Shown here: piece by piece, positions 1 to 8,297 of the stretch
Layout of the letters: the number at the start of each line of letters is the position of its first letter
Position numbering within the stretch: the stretch's first letter is position 1
The notes under the pieces: model-generated
Told to the model about the DNA's origin: nothing
Databases searched by the model: none
Seen by the model: only the letters and a program-made list of their open reading frames with translations
Translations under genes and position numbers: made by a program
Virus record (IMG/VR): IMGVR_UViG_3300025781_000075
Location: 1 to 23,804 of that record
Source: a virus
Length of the DNA: 23,804 nt
Reading direction: 5' to 3' (one strand)

Positions 1-608
1 ATATACTTGATTGGACCTACCTCAGCTTCTACCTTGCGATTCTCTGCGGCAAAAGGTGCTCTCTCATCGTTAAGAGCAGATATCTTCTTCTGACTTTCCA
101 CGATTTCGTTTTGAAGCCTTTGTCTATCTTTGAGTTGACTACGCCGTATCTCATTGGCTTTAGTGGCACCCTTTTCATCGTCTGTGCGACTAAGAACTTG
201 GTCAACACTCGCATCCATTTGATTAAGTTGTTTGCGGTTGGATTCGATGTTGTCTTTTTCAGTCTTGATTTTTTCATCGTATATTGCCACCTTTGCTTGT
301 ACATCGCCACTTACTAGTGTTTGGTCACTGTGTGCTTTGGAAAGGAATCCAAATATGCCCAGACTGGTAATAATCATTAAAATGGTTACCGCGGTGACTG
401 CGTAGGTTTTCATCAAGAGGGGTAATCGAGTCCAGTGTGCCTTGATCCACGACGCAGTTACCAATTTGCCCACTTCCAGGCTTACACCCATGATTGCAAT
501 TGGTATGGCAGCAGCCGAGAAAATGGCCATCAAGCCCATCACAGAATAGTAAATGGCCACGCCCGAAATGGTAAGCCCGGAAAGTAATAAGAGAACGGCA
601 AGTATCAT
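1..608 (-). CDS. Membrane protein with coiled-coil domain, partial (3' end outside window)
   Basis: The reading frame starts at an ATG at 606-608 and stays open to the window edge, about 202 residues. The N-terminus is strongly hydrophobic: likely membrane segments at about residues 2-19, 23-43 and 69-89, with a short polar stretch between the second and third. From about residue 95 the protein becomes charged and heptad-like (many K, E, D, Q, N), which suggests a long coiled coil over residues 105-195. The visible end contains the phrase VEAEVGPIKY, which I associate from memory with uncharacterised membrane proteins of marine myoviruses. Function is unknown; an envelope-interacting or structural role is only a guess. 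No good Shine-Dalgarno sits before the ATG, but a strong sigma70-like promoter lies just upstream. Confidence 0.75.
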   Translation of the reverse strand, partial: MILAVLLLLSGLTISGVAIYYSVMGLMAIFSAAAIPIAIMGVSLEVGKLVTASWIKAHWTRLPLLMKTYAVTAVTILMIITSLGIFGFLSKAHSDQTLVSGDVQAKVAIYDEKIKTEKDNIESNRKQLNQMDASVDQVLSRTDDEKGATKANEIRRSQLKDRQRLQNEIVESQKKISALNDERAPFAAENRKVEAEVGPIKY

Positions 609-649
609 AGTAATAAAAGATGTTTAGTTACTTATTCTACTATGATACT
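601..649. repeat. 12-bp inverted repeat spanning promoter and start codon
   Basis: AGTATCATAGTA at 601-612 is the exact reverse complement of TACTATGATACT at 638-649. One arm covers the start codon of the membrane/coiled-coil gene. The other covers part of the -10 box and the promoter spacer. Because transcription should start between the arms, only one arm would be in the mRNA, so a DNA-level operator is more likely than an RNA hairpin. Confidence 0.7.
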
Positions 650-662
650 GCATCAATGTCAA
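634..662 (-). promoter_or_regulatory. Sigma70-type promoter for the membrane/coiled-coil gene
   Basis: On the minus strand a perfect -35 TTGACA (657-662) is followed after exactly 17 nt by TAGAAT (634-639). The predicted start of transcription is about 20 nt before the ATG at 608. This is a host-polymerase (early-type) promoter by sequence. It is overlapped by one arm of a 12-bp inverted repeat. Confidence 0.7.
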
Positions 663-671
663 GGGGTTTGG

Positions 672-2693
672 TTAAACTATGTTGTTGCCGATTGCAGTTA
701 CAAATAAGTTACCGGTTGTTCCGTCGAAATTAAAATATTTGATATACATACTTTGGTGTGATGTAACAAAAATACTAGAACCGTTTGTAGATTGCCCGCT
801 AGACACCCCGTGATTGAACTGTGTGCTGCCGCCAGCCGGACTCATTACCAGCACTTCCACTGTTTTGCCTATTGTAGTTGCTAGGTTGATCAAATTGGCA
901 GTGAGAGTTGTACCGGGCCCGGTTGTGTGTACATGTATCAAATCGTCTGTATCAAAGTTGATTGGAACCACATTGGCCACTAGGGTGGGCTGTGTTGCAT
1001 TGTGGGTAATACCCTTGGTTGAACTAAAAGTCCCATTAACAACAACATTGCCGGTGTTTAACGTCTTACCCGCGGCCATAACAACATTGCGATTTAATAC
1101 TAAATTTGCAGTGCTATTAGTGAGACCAATTTGTATATCAATGTTGCCTGTAGTGGATTGGATTGTGTTATCGACAAACTTTAATTGACCAACTTGTAAC
1201 TGGTTGGCTCCGTTGATTTGTAACACACCGTTTGTAACAGTAAGTGCTGCACTTATTGCGGCGTTAGCAGTATCTTGGATGTATATTGATCCCGGACCAA
1301 TATAGACACTCTTCCATTTTCTGGTCTCATTACCAAGGTAATATGTATTATCAAGGCTAGGAGTTATGTTACCGCCGATGTTGCTGTCTGCGGTTAAATT
1401 AATACCTGCAAAGGTCGGAGTGGCATTTGCAGAAACATCCTGCCCAATACTAACAGTAATAGTACTGCCTAAACTAACAGTGCCACCGCCCGTGACGCCT
1501 GTTCCTGCGTTTACTGTGACTGTTGAATTTTGTAATTTAACGTTTTGTATACTGCTTGCAGCCAATGCACCGATAACATCAGCATTGCTTAATGTTATAG
1601 CACCAGTACGTGTATTGAATGTTGTTACTCCGTTGGCGCCGACTGGAATTCTTTCCCAAGTTGCACCGTTATAAATTACCCAGTCGCCTGCAACAAAAGT
1701 AGACCCTAGGTTGGTACCACCGGTAGTAACTGCATATTCATATCCAGTTGTACCTACGCCATTGGCCAGTGTTGGTACGTTGGTATTAGCGTTCCATGTG
1801 CCTTGATAACTTACTCCGCCTAACAACGAAGTAGGAATTTGTGATAATGTAAGTCTACTTGCGCCGTCTAATGTAGCAACACCGCTGGCTGCGCCCAGTT
1901 GTGTTAATGGGATAGCCGCAGTACTCTGAGTTGTTGCGTCAGCAAAAGTAATACCACCACTGTCTATTGTTAAACTACGACTAACACTATTACTATTAAT
2001 AGCACTAGTCCAAAACTGTATGTTGCTGCCTTGGTTAGTTCCGGTTTGATCTTGGCTGGAAACAAAATCTATACGAGCTGTACTTAATGCAGGCCATCCT
2101 GCGGTGGTATAAGGAGTGGCACCTACTCGACTAACAACTTCTCCGGACAATACTGCGGAAGGAGCAGTGCTAGATCCATTGTATCTGCGGCCAATGTATG
2201 CTGCATATCCTGCTTGGCCATCATTGTAAATTCTGCTGCTGTTGTTAGGTTGCCCTGTTACGTGGAGTAATACACCAGTATTCTGCGGCGCTTGGACTGA
2301 ATTCGTTGAACTTCCAATAATATCAATGCCCGAGTCAAGGCTATTGACTACTGGTACATAAAAATTAATAGTTTTGTTTGATAGACTTTCAATCAGTAAA
2401 TCACCTGCAGGCGACTCAGTAACAAAATTACCAACTATATACACATTACCTGTGCCATTACTAGCAATAGTAAGATCCTGATTTGTGCCAGTGGAACTCA
2501 TTGTAGCCCCATTGAACACTATATTGCCGATTCTATTACTACCTAGAGCAATAGGATTACCACCAGGAGTAATGCCGTCACTAATCCTTAAGTTACCAGT
2601 CTGTTCGTTGTAGAACATATGGCCCGGTTTGCCGACATATATATTACCGTTTGTACCGTTTGCTCTACTAGTAAATAATTTTTGGATTGCCAT
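672..2693 (-). CDS. Tail fibre protein (673 aa)
   Basis: Large, low-charge protein rich in T, N, S, G and V, typical of a phage tail fibre. Residues about 15-50 carry the small N-terminal module in which a G/Y-rich strand is followed by NLRISDGITPGG. This resembles the N-terminal unit of many fibre proteins (Mtd_N-like 'ISDG'/'IGDG' motif). Around residues 265-385 is a widely shared fibre module with LGAASGVATLDG, a GTWNANTNVPTL strand, GDWVIYNG and then FNTRTGAITLSNADV. The middle has RKWKSVYIGPG, a motif seen in fibre and chaperone-associated regions. The C-terminal 100 residues are distinct and probably form the distal domain. It is the last gene of the fibre cassette and follows the 120-aa protein after 6 nt. 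Receptor binding is inferred from family, not shown. Confidence 0.85.
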   Translation of the reverse strand: MAIQKLFTSRANGTNGNIYVGKPGHMFYNEQTGNLRISDGITPGGNPIALGSNRIGNIVFNGATMSSTGTNQDLTIASNGTGNVYIVGNFVTESPAGDLLIESLSNKTINFYVPVVNSLDSGIDIIGSSTNSVQAPQNTGVLLHVTGQPNNSSRIYNDGQAGYAAYIGRRYNGSSTAPSAVLSGEVVSRVGATPYTTAGWPALSTARIDFVSSQDQTGTNQGSNIQFWTSAINSNSVSRSLTIDSGGITFADATTQSTAAIPLTQLGAASGVATLDGASRLTLSQIPTSLLGGVSYQGTWNANTNVPTLANGVGTTGYEYAVTTGGTNLGSTFVAGDWVIYNGATWERIPVGANGVTTFNTRTGAITLSNADVIGALAASSIQNVKLQNSTVTVNAGTGVTGGGTVSLGSTITVSIGQDVSANATPTFAGINLTADSNIGGNITPSLDNTYYLGNETRKWKSVYIGPGSIYIQDTANAAISAALTVTNGVLQINGANQLQVGQLKFVDNTIQSTTGNIDIQIGLTNSTANLVLNRNVVMAAGKTLNTGNVVVNGTFSSTKGITHNATQPTLVANVVPINFDTDDLIHVHTTGPGTTLTANLINLATTIGKTVEVLVMSPAGGSTQFNHGVSSGQSTNGSSIFVTSHQSMYIKYFNFDGTTGNLFVTAIGNNIV

Positions 2694-2699
2694 CGGGAC

Positions 2700-3062
2700 T
2701 TAACCTTCCCAGGGTTCGTCTTCGTCTGCAATATGTGCCAACAATGTGGGCATTGCCGTCATCATGGGCATGCCAGCGTTGCGTTTCATGATCGTTAATT
2801 CGTCCTCGTGCCCGCACTCGCATGGCTCATGTCCACATTCGGGGCAAACCTCTTCACCGGCTATTTTCTTCAGTAACTCTAGTTTCTGTTGCAAGGGTGG
2901 AACCATAGGCTCAACATTGATAACTTCTACGTTTTCGTCAGTTTCGGGTTCAGGTGCCGATTGCATTTCGATATCAGCGCCAGGACGATTGGTAATCTCA
3001 GTACCAGCTTCTTTGCCGTCTACAACGTCAGCCAGTTTGCGTAAAATTTCTGCTATGTTCAT
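2700..3062 (-). CDS. Small acidic protein with cysteine cluster (120 aa)
   Basis: Not recognised as a named family. The first 20 residues form a likely helix (MNIAEILRKLADVVDG). The middle is acidic and proline-containing. Residues about 73-87 hold four cysteines in CPECGHEPCECGHED, with two interleaved histidines, which looks like a compact zinc-binding knuckle. The C-terminus is rich in methionine and ends acidic. It lies between a small structural-type protein and a tail fibre gene with 6-nt gaps on both sides. Co-expression with virion genes is therefore likely, but no function can be assigned. It could be a scaffold-type or minor virion component. Confidence 0.7.
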   Translation of the reverse strand: MNIAEILRKLADVVDGKEAGTEITNRPGADIEMQSAPEPETDENVEVINVEPMVPPLQQKLELLKKIAGEEVCPECGHEPCECGHEDELTIMKRNAGMPMMTAMPTLLAHIADEDEPWEG

Positions 3063-3068
3063 GATATA

Positions 3069-3380
3069 TTAACCGTTAGTATAAATGTTTCCGCCAGTTG
3101 TTGGCCCTGCTATACCGCTTGCAGCCACGTTGCCAACTTGTACAATTGTGATTGCAGCAGTTGCACCGCCCACTGGCAGTAGACTTAGCGTATTACCCAG
3201 TCCTTGCATATTGAAATCGTTTTTTCTATTGGGCACTATTAACGGATAAGCACTGGAAGACACTGCTGTTCCGTTGATGTTGGCATAGCAAGCCACGTTA
3301 GAATATACTATGACCTTGGTGCTATTGATAGCAGGTGTAGTTATCGCAGTTGCTGAATTGTATGTTTGTGAATAAGCCAT
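3069..3380 (-). CDS. Small virion-type protein (103 aa)
   Basis: Short beta-rich protein made mostly of small and hydroxylated residues (A, T, S, N, G, I, V) with almost no charge. The composition matches small decoration or fibre-associated virion proteins. The start at 3380 has an AAGGA Shine-Dalgarno about 9 nt upstream. A late-promoter-like GATAAATA lies 24 nt upstream and overlaps the stop codon of the protease gene. No family is recognised. The position inside the fibre cassette supports a structural role, by inference only. Confidence 0.7.
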   Translation of the reverse strand: MAYSQTYNSATAITTPAINSTKVIVYSNVACYANINGTAVSSSAYPLIVPNRKNDFNMQGLGNTLSLLPVGGATAAITIVQVGNVAASGIAGPTTGGNIYTNG

Positions 3381-3403
3381 TCTCTAATCCTTGGGTCTTT
3401 GTG

Positions 3404-5116
3404 TTATTTATCTACAATGTTCAAGGTACTAGGACTTGTAAACGGCATTTGAAGCACACGATTTGGAGCTCCAAGCAAACTGCCTGACACATTGGTATAA
3501 TCCACTGCACTGCCTGAATCGGGCATGGCGTTTTTCACTGCGGTAGCCGACAAAAATGATCTAGCTTCGGTTGCAGTCATTGTGGGTCTAGCTTGCATCA
3601 CACAGGCCAGTACCCCGGTCACTTGTGGAGTGGCCTGACTGGTTCCGGTATCTTTGCTGAGATAAAATATGTGTCCGTACGGACTATTCGGAATTGTAAC
3701 ATTGGTGCTTCTGGGATCTTGCACTGCCTGTGCACCATTCAATGGCACATCGGCACTGGCCGCCATGATGTCAGTGCCAGGGGCAAATACGTCCACTCTT
3801 GGTCCGGTGCAACTATAGTCGGCTTTTTGATCTGCACCCACACTGTCAAGAGCACCCACAGTGACAAAACAGTTGGCGCTGGTGATTGTGCCTCTATGAT
3901 AGTAGTTCACATACGAGTAATAGCCTATGCCGTTAGGGGCATAAAATGGTGGGTTGTAGTTCAAGGTGTAACTATTGTTGTAGTCAGCGCCGCCAGGCAC
4001 GTCAATTTTGTAACTGGAGTTTCCGGCCGCCCCTACTAGCAATACTCCAGCATTGGCACAACTTTGTGCTGCGGCTTCCACACTGGGTACCCGAGCACCA
4101 TTGAGTCCATTGTACAAGGGACTGAGTCCATCTTCAATGATCAGCACACCAAACCTAGGACCCATTTCGGTACTGTAACCGGTATAGGGATAGTTTACAC
4201 CACGATAGTTCACAGTCATGCTGGTGGCACTGTTGAATTCGGCCACTGATCCAAGATAGCTGGTGTATCCCCAACTGTTGCTACAGATTGTGGGACGCAG
4301 GTTTCCGTTGGCTATCTTGGCCAAATGAAATGCTTTTACCAAATCAAACACATAACTGGTACTGACAATTGGGCTGAGATATTTGCCGGTAGTGATATCG
4401 TCACCAGGTCCAAATGCTCGAATACTGTACAGTCTAGCACCACTGGCCCAACCGCAGGTGTTTCCGGCTGCAATGCTGGCAGTGTTGGTGCCGTGCCCCT
4501 CACAGTCGCCTAAGTATCCGTTGATGCCTTGACCAGTGGCACAGGCCACCACAACCGGATCACCAAGCCCACTCAATACTGCATTGTGTTGACTCCAGTC
4601 ATAATCCACTACTCGGCTGCCTCCGGTGCCATCTGCGTTGACAGCAAACTCGGGATGGTTTGGCTCTATGCCGGTGTCAATCATGATAATGTCAACTCCG
4701 GTACCATCTAGATCGTAGGCAAATTCGGCAGTTACCGAATTTGAAGATGCAAATGGGTTTGATGGTACCGTTGATCTCAACAGTCCCCAGTTCTTCATTG
4801 AAGCATCCAGCACACTGGTTTGATAGTGCCAGACGCTGGTACGATCATAATTGGCAGCGGAACGCACACCAAAATGTACTGGGCGAATAAACGGATTGTT
4901 TTCGGGCGGCAGTTCCACGGCCTGTATGAAGGGATTGTCGGCTAGGGTAGCGGCTTCAAGATCGGTCAACAGGTAGTGACTGGAATAGTCATTCATGGGA
5001 CGATCGTTTACACACTCAACGACTCGGCCCAGTAATTGACCCTTGACCAAACCATCGTGTATGGTTTGCCAATCCTGGTGATTGTGTACAGTGATGACGT
5101 ATTCTTCAGTTATCAT
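3404..5116 (-). CDS. Subtilisin-like serine protease (S8 family), 570 aa
   Basis: All catalytic landmarks of a subtilase are present in order. Asp147 lies in IIMIDTG, His208 in GHGTNTASIAAG, oxyanion Asn366 in GAAGN and Ser493 in GTSQATPQVTG. Residues 1-110 precede the catalytic domain and could be a propeptide or a virion-docking segment. No signal peptide is visible. The domain has several long insertions, including a tyrosine/asparagine-rich stretch around 375-410, so it is larger than a minimal subtilase. The gene starts inside the end of the upstream fibre gene (ATGA overlap, 5113-5116), which argues for coupled translation and a virion role. A tail-borne protease that cuts host surface protein, or a maturation protease for fibres, would both fit. 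The enzyme family is certain; the target is unknown. Confidence 0.93.
   Translation of the reverse strand: MITEEYVITVHNHQDWQTIHDGLVKGQLLGRVVECVNDRPMNDYSSHYLLTDLEAATLADNPFIQAVELPPENNPFIRPVHFGVRSAANYDRTSVWHYQTSVLDASMKNWGLLRSTVPSNPFASSNSVTAEFAYDLDGTGVDIIMIDTGIEPNHPEFAVNADGTGGSRVVDYDWSQHNAVLSGLGDPVVVACATGQGINGYLGDCEGHGTNTASIAAGNTCGWASGARLYSIRAFGPGDDITTGKYLSPIVSTSYVFDLVKAFHLAKIANGNLRPTICSNSWGYTSYLGSVAEFNSATSMTVNYRGVNYPYTGYSTEMGPRFGVLIIEDGLSPLYNGLNGARVPSVEAAAQSCANAGVLLVGAAGNSSYKIDVPGGADYNNSYTLNYNPPFYAPNGIGYYSYVNYYHRGTITSANCFVTVGALDSVGADQKADYSCTGPRVDVFAPGTDIMAASADVPLNGAQAVQDPRSTNVTIPNSPYGHIFYLSKDTGTSQATPQVTGVLACVMQARPTMTATEARSFLSATAVKNAMPDSGSAVDYTNVSGSLLGAPNRVLQMPFTSPSTLNIVDK
3405..3412 (-). promoter_or_regulatory. 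T4-type late promoter motif
   Basis: The minus strand reads GATAAATA. It ends 24 nt before the ATG at 3380 and its TAA is also the stop codon of the subtilase gene. It fits the NATAAATA core of T4-type late promoters and matches the spacing seen at six other genes in the window. Confidence 0.5.
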
Positions 5117-6597
5117 ATTATTGCGTTGTTAGAAAAAAATACCCAATTGGTACCATTAAAATACACTGGCATATTTGCAGTTGTATCATATGCTACTGCA
5201 CCAGCGGTGTTGGCAACCGAGGACAGCAATTGTGTTCGTGTGTATTTGACCAGTACCATTGGGCCTTGATTCACGATCCATCCTGTGGGACTTAGTATAA
5301 TGTCACTGCCACTTGTTATCACAGCTGGACCAGTATGTCCCACAACATTTAGTGTGCTCAAGGTTACATTGTTGGCAGTTATGTTGCCACCGTATGTGGG
5401 CAAATAAGCGGCCACATTGGTATTACCGTAACCGCTACCGCCTGTGGTCAGTGTGTTGATTTCGGTTTGTAGTGTGCTTATGTTGGATACCAAATTGGCA
5501 TTTAGATTCACAATTTGTGCAGTCAATCCGTTGGCAGTTTGAGTCACAAACCTAGTGACCGAGCTATTGCTTGAAGTCACCAAATCATTTACATAATTTA
5601 CAACTGCGGTATTGCTGGTGACAATTTCGCTATTGGCCACTGCCAGGTTACTGGCAATAAAAGTTTCCAACAACTGTGTGAATGTGGCAACCTTGTTGTC
5701 GGTATAGTTGGTAAGCGATATTGTGGTACTGCTGATTGCAGCATTGGCCGCGTCAATTCTACTAGAATAATTTGTAACATTTGCTGCTAGTAAATTTATA
5801 GCAGTTGCCAGGCTGGCAGTGTTGGCATTCCAGGCAGTTGTGATTGCGGCCGCATTGGATGCCAGTACCGAATTCAAATAGGTAACCAGAGTGTTACCAA
5901 GATTGCCGTAGTTGATATTGGCCAATCTGGTGCCCAGCTGATAGTCAACATAGCCCTTCATGGCAGTATTGGCAGTAACAATTGCGGTATTGGCAGCAAC
6001 CACATTGGCAATCATGTTGGTGTTGAGACCGTTGATGTAGGCCACTACTGCGGTATTGGAAGATTGTATATTGGCATCGGCCGCTGCAACATTGGCATCA
6101 GTATTGGCCAGATGTTGTTGGATAGCGTTTATGTTGACCGTGGTAGTTGCAAGATTGGCAGCCACTCCAGTAAAGGTACTTAGACCAGCGGGAGCGCCAG
6201 CAGTCAACGAAGTCAGTGCACTGTTGACATAGGTTTGTGTATAACTTTCGCTATTGGCCAGTGTGCCAGCAATTGCAGTGTTGGCAGAATCCACATTGGC
6301 CAACATAGCAGCATTTAGAAGCTCTGCGTAGGCTATGATTTCATTGTCATAAGCAATCAACTGTGCCCAACCCGATGCATTGGCTGACACCAAACCAGCC
6401 ACTTGATCGTCAACATAGCCTTTGAGTGCAAGATTGGCAGTGACTATTGCGGCGTTGGCAGCATTTATTTCACTGTTGATAGTGGCAAGATTGGCCAAGA
6501 CCGCGGTCCATCTTGAACCGGTCCAGGTATAGGTAACTCCACCCGGCGTTGTGTATTGCTGGCCTGTTGTGGGGGTTGTTGGGAAACTTATTGACAT
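5113..6597 (-). CDS. Tail fibre protein with helical repeats (494 aa)
   Basis: The N-terminus (FPTTPTTGQQYTTPGGVTYTW, then GSRW) matches the small 'FP..P..G..Y...G..Y.W.G..W' module found at the start of phage fibre and adhesin proteins. The body is a series of degenerate 20-25 residue units built on NTAIVTANTAMKGYVDYQ, with A, N and T at regular positions, probably a trimeric coiled-coil or helical shaft. Near the C-terminus there is AAYLPTYGGNI and then VYFNGTNWVFFS, a common fibre tip strand. A 57-bp segment is nearly identical to one in the neighbouring upstream fibre gene. The stop overlaps the protease start. It is 12 nt downstream of the 553-aa fibre gene. Role in adsorption is inferred. 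Confidence 0.82.
   Translation of the reverse strand: MSISFPTTPTTGQQYTTPGGVTYTWTGSRWTAVLANLATINSEINAANAAIVTANLALKGYVDDQVAGLVSANASGWAQLIAYDNEIIAYAELLNAAMLANVDSANTAIAGTLANSESYTQTYVNSALTSLTAGAPAGLSTFTGVAANLATTTVNINAIQQHLANTDANVAAADANIQSSNTAVVAYINGLNTNMIANVVAANTAIVTANTAMKGYVDYQLGTRLANINYGNLGNTLVTYLNSVLASNAAAITTAWNANTASLATAINLLAANVTNYSSRIDAANAAISSTTISLTNYTDNKVATFTQLLETFIASNLAVANSEIVTSNTAVVNYVNDLVTSSNSSVTRFVTQTANGLTAQIVNLNANLVSNISTLQTEINTLTTGGSGYGNTNVAAYLPTYGGNITANNVTLSTLNVVGHTGPAVITSGSDIILSPTGWIVNQGPMVLVKYTRTQLLSSVANTAGAVAYDTTANMPVYFNGTNWVFFSNNAII
5944..6000 (-). repeat. 57-bp repeat shared between two fibre genes, copy 1
   Basis: This segment matches 7246-7302 at 54 of 57 positions by direct comparison. 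It encodes the NTAMKGYVDYQ-type repeat unit. Such identity between paralogous fibre repeats suggests recent duplication or gene conversion. Confidence 0.75.
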
Positions 6598-6609
6598 TTG
6601 TGTATCCTG

Positions 6610-8271
6610 TTATCTTGCGTATATGAGAACATTAGCAGTTGTTGCACCAAAACTGTTGTGCAGACTTTGCAGGCCAGTAATTACCACAGTGGTGTTGGCA
6701 AAGTTAGGCCAATTGATAGCAAACTGTACTCCGCCTGATGTACCCAGTCCATAATACTCGTTACTGTCAATTGTGATCAAGGGCAACAACTTGGATGGCA
6801 CCGGGAAAGTGGGTGAGTTGATTCCGGTGGTCTGAATCTTTACAAAGAACTCATTATAAGTGGCCATATAGTAATTGAGACTTTGAGTCATTGTGGCAGT
6901 GGCCGTTGATGTGGTTGCATCAATGTTGACCAAGGCTTCTACCGCAGTCCACTGTGCTGATGCTGAACCACCCGAACTGTATCCGCCCGGGATCAAATCA
7001 ATCCAGTCGTTTTGATAGCTCACATAAGCACTGCCTGCAGAACTGTCCCACCACAGTTGTCCCACCGAATTGATTGTGGGTGGTGTATCTGAAACTGTGA
7101 CCGGATTAGGTGCATAGGCAGCACCATTGGGCCAATATACACCAGTTCGGGTCGTAACTGTTTGTGTGGTAACATTGCCAATGTTGCCCGAATAGGTGGG
7201 CAAATACACTGCGATGTTGGCATTGCCAAATGTGCTGGCTCTACTGTCAACATAGGCCTTCATGGCAGTATTGGCAGTAACAATTGCGGCATTGGCAGCA
7301 GCAATATTGATGTTTGCAACAGACACATTGGCATTGGTCAAAATGATGTTGTTTTCGTTGGTACCAATTGCGTCCAAGATTGCTTCGAGGTTTCCGGTAT
7401 TGGCCTGTATGGGGACAATTTGGTCGTTAAAGTAGTTGACCACTGCGGTGTTGGCAGTGACTATTGCGGCATTGGCAGCAACCACATTGGCTGACAAACT
7501 GGTTAAAGAATCGCGTAAGGATGCAATTGCAAGATTCACAGCCAACACATTGGCATTGGTAAGATCTGATCTAGTGGCTAGAATATCAATGGCACTCAGT
7601 TGTGATGACAGGTCGCTTAGGAGGCCCACTGCATTGGCCTGCCAAGCCAGGTCCACCGAGTGAATGGCTGCGTTGGCAGCAGTTATGTTGGCTTGTAGGG
7701 CCACTACTTCGGACTGTATATAAGTGTTGCCTGCGCTCAAACCAGAAAGTTGGTTGCTGAGTGTGGCGAGTGTGCCAAATGCTCCGGACACACATCCAGT
7801 AATGGTCGTGAATTCGGTTTGGAGGGTTGATACTGCGCTGGGCAGGGGCGCCAGGGTCGTGTGCTGAGTGCCCACATTGGCATCTAGTGTGTTGAGATGG
7901 GTTACAATTGTGCCAACATTTTGTTGTAGTGCAGTGACTGTGGTTTGTACTGTGCTGACATCTACATTGCTGAGAGTGTTGATCAGCGTTTGAACATTGG
8001 CCAGGGCCGAATTTACATAAGCATTGCCGGCCAGGCTGAGACTGTTTACGTATGCTAGACTGACTGCGCCCGAAACATCATTGACTGTTAGGCTGATGTT
8101 ACCGGTGCGTCCGGCCACAGACTGTACCGGAGCGTTGACGTTTATTGTGGCGTTGCCCGAAGCGATATTGGCAAAATTGGCGTCAATGATTGCAAATGCA
8201 TCGCGGAGAGCAGTTCCGGTGCCATCGTTTGCAACATTACCTACGTAGACGTAAGAAAAAGAACTCATCAT
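6610..8271 (-). CDS. Tail fibre protein (553 aa)
   Basis: The N-terminus (YVGNVANDGTGTALRDAF, then DANFANI) is the classic 'ndGTGd.LRdAF..iN.NFa' module of T4-type fibre and baseplate-linked proteins. It is followed by PVQSVAGRTGNISLT, another common fibre motif. Residues about 90-330 are alanine- and asparagine-rich helical repeats of the same NAAIVTANTA type as in the downstream 494-aa fibre. Then comes VAVYLPTYSGNI. From about residue 385 a distinct C-terminal domain with DTPPTINSVGQLWWD and a final beta-rich 110 residues could be the tip. Two in-frame ATGs start the gene; the second (8266-8268) has the better spacing from AGGG. A late-promoter-like motif and an 8-bp inverted repeat precede it. 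It heads the whole fibre cassette. Confidence 0.85.
   Translation of the reverse strand: MMSSFSYVYVGNVANDGTGTALRDAFAIIDANFANIASGNATINVNAPVQSVAGRTGNISLTVNDVSGAVSLAYVNSLSLAGNAYVNSALANVQTLINTLSNVDVSTVQTTVTALQQNVGTIVTHLNTLDANVGTQHTTLAPLPSAVSTLQTEFTTITGCVSGAFGTLATLSNQLSGLSAGNTYIQSEVVALQANITAANAAIHSVDLAWQANAVGLLSDLSSQLSAIDILATRSDLTNANVLAVNLAIASLRDSLTSLSANVVAANAAIVTANTAVVNYFNDQIVPIQANTGNLEAILDAIGTNENNIILTNANVSVANINIAAANAAIVTANTAMKAYVDSRASTFGNANIAVYLPTYSGNIGNVTTQTVTTRTGVYWPNGAAYAPNPVTVSDTPPTINSVGQLWWDSSAGSAYVSYQNDWIDLIPGGYSSGGSASAQWTAVEALVNIDATTSTATATMTQSLNYYMATYNEFFVKIQTTGINSPTFPVPSKLLPLITIDSNEYYGLGTSGGVQFAINWPNFANTTVVITGLQSLHNSFGATTANVLIYAR
7246..7302 (-). repeat. 57-bp repeat shared between two fibre genes, copy 2
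   Basis: Partner of 5944-6000 with three mismatches in 57 positions. It encodes the NTAMKAYVDSR-type helical unit of the 553-aa fibre protein. Confidence 0.75.
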
Positions 8272-8292
8272 AATACCCTGTTATAGGGTATT
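8272..8292. repeat. 8-bp inverted repeat at the fibre gene start
   Basis: AATACCCT (8272-8279) and AGGGTATT (8285-8292) are perfect reverse complements separated by 5 nt. The arms abut the start codon at 8271 and contain the AGGG that would serve as Shine-Dalgarno. If wholly transcribed it could form a hairpin that hides the ribosome binding site. There is no T-run, so it is not a normal terminator. Confidence 0.65.
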
Positions 8293-8296
8293 TATG
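8289..8296 (-). promoter_or_regulatory. T4-type late promoter motif before the fibre cassette
   Basis: The minus strand reads CATAAATA, 17 nt before the ATG at 8271. It overlaps the outer arm of the 8272-8292 inverted repeat. It lies in the short gap after the UV endonuclease stop codon and would drive the whole fibre cassette. Confidence 0.55.
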
Positions 8297-8297
8297 A

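Noticed and set aside
814-1188. Plus-strand open frames within the fibre and protease genes (for example 814-1188, 1366-1674, 3593-4039, 7162-7494)
   Set aside because: They lie fully antisense to well-supported genes, have no start signals, and their products read as reverse images of the repetitive fibre sequences.
5113-8271. CRISPR-like or tandem-repeat array in the fibre genes
   Set aside because: The repeats are in frame, degenerate, of variable spacing and explained by the helical fibre shaft.
8272-8297. Rho-independent terminator after the UV endonuclease gene
   Set aside because: The stem has only three G-C pairs and is not followed by a T-run on the minus strand; no other gap shows a convincing terminator either.
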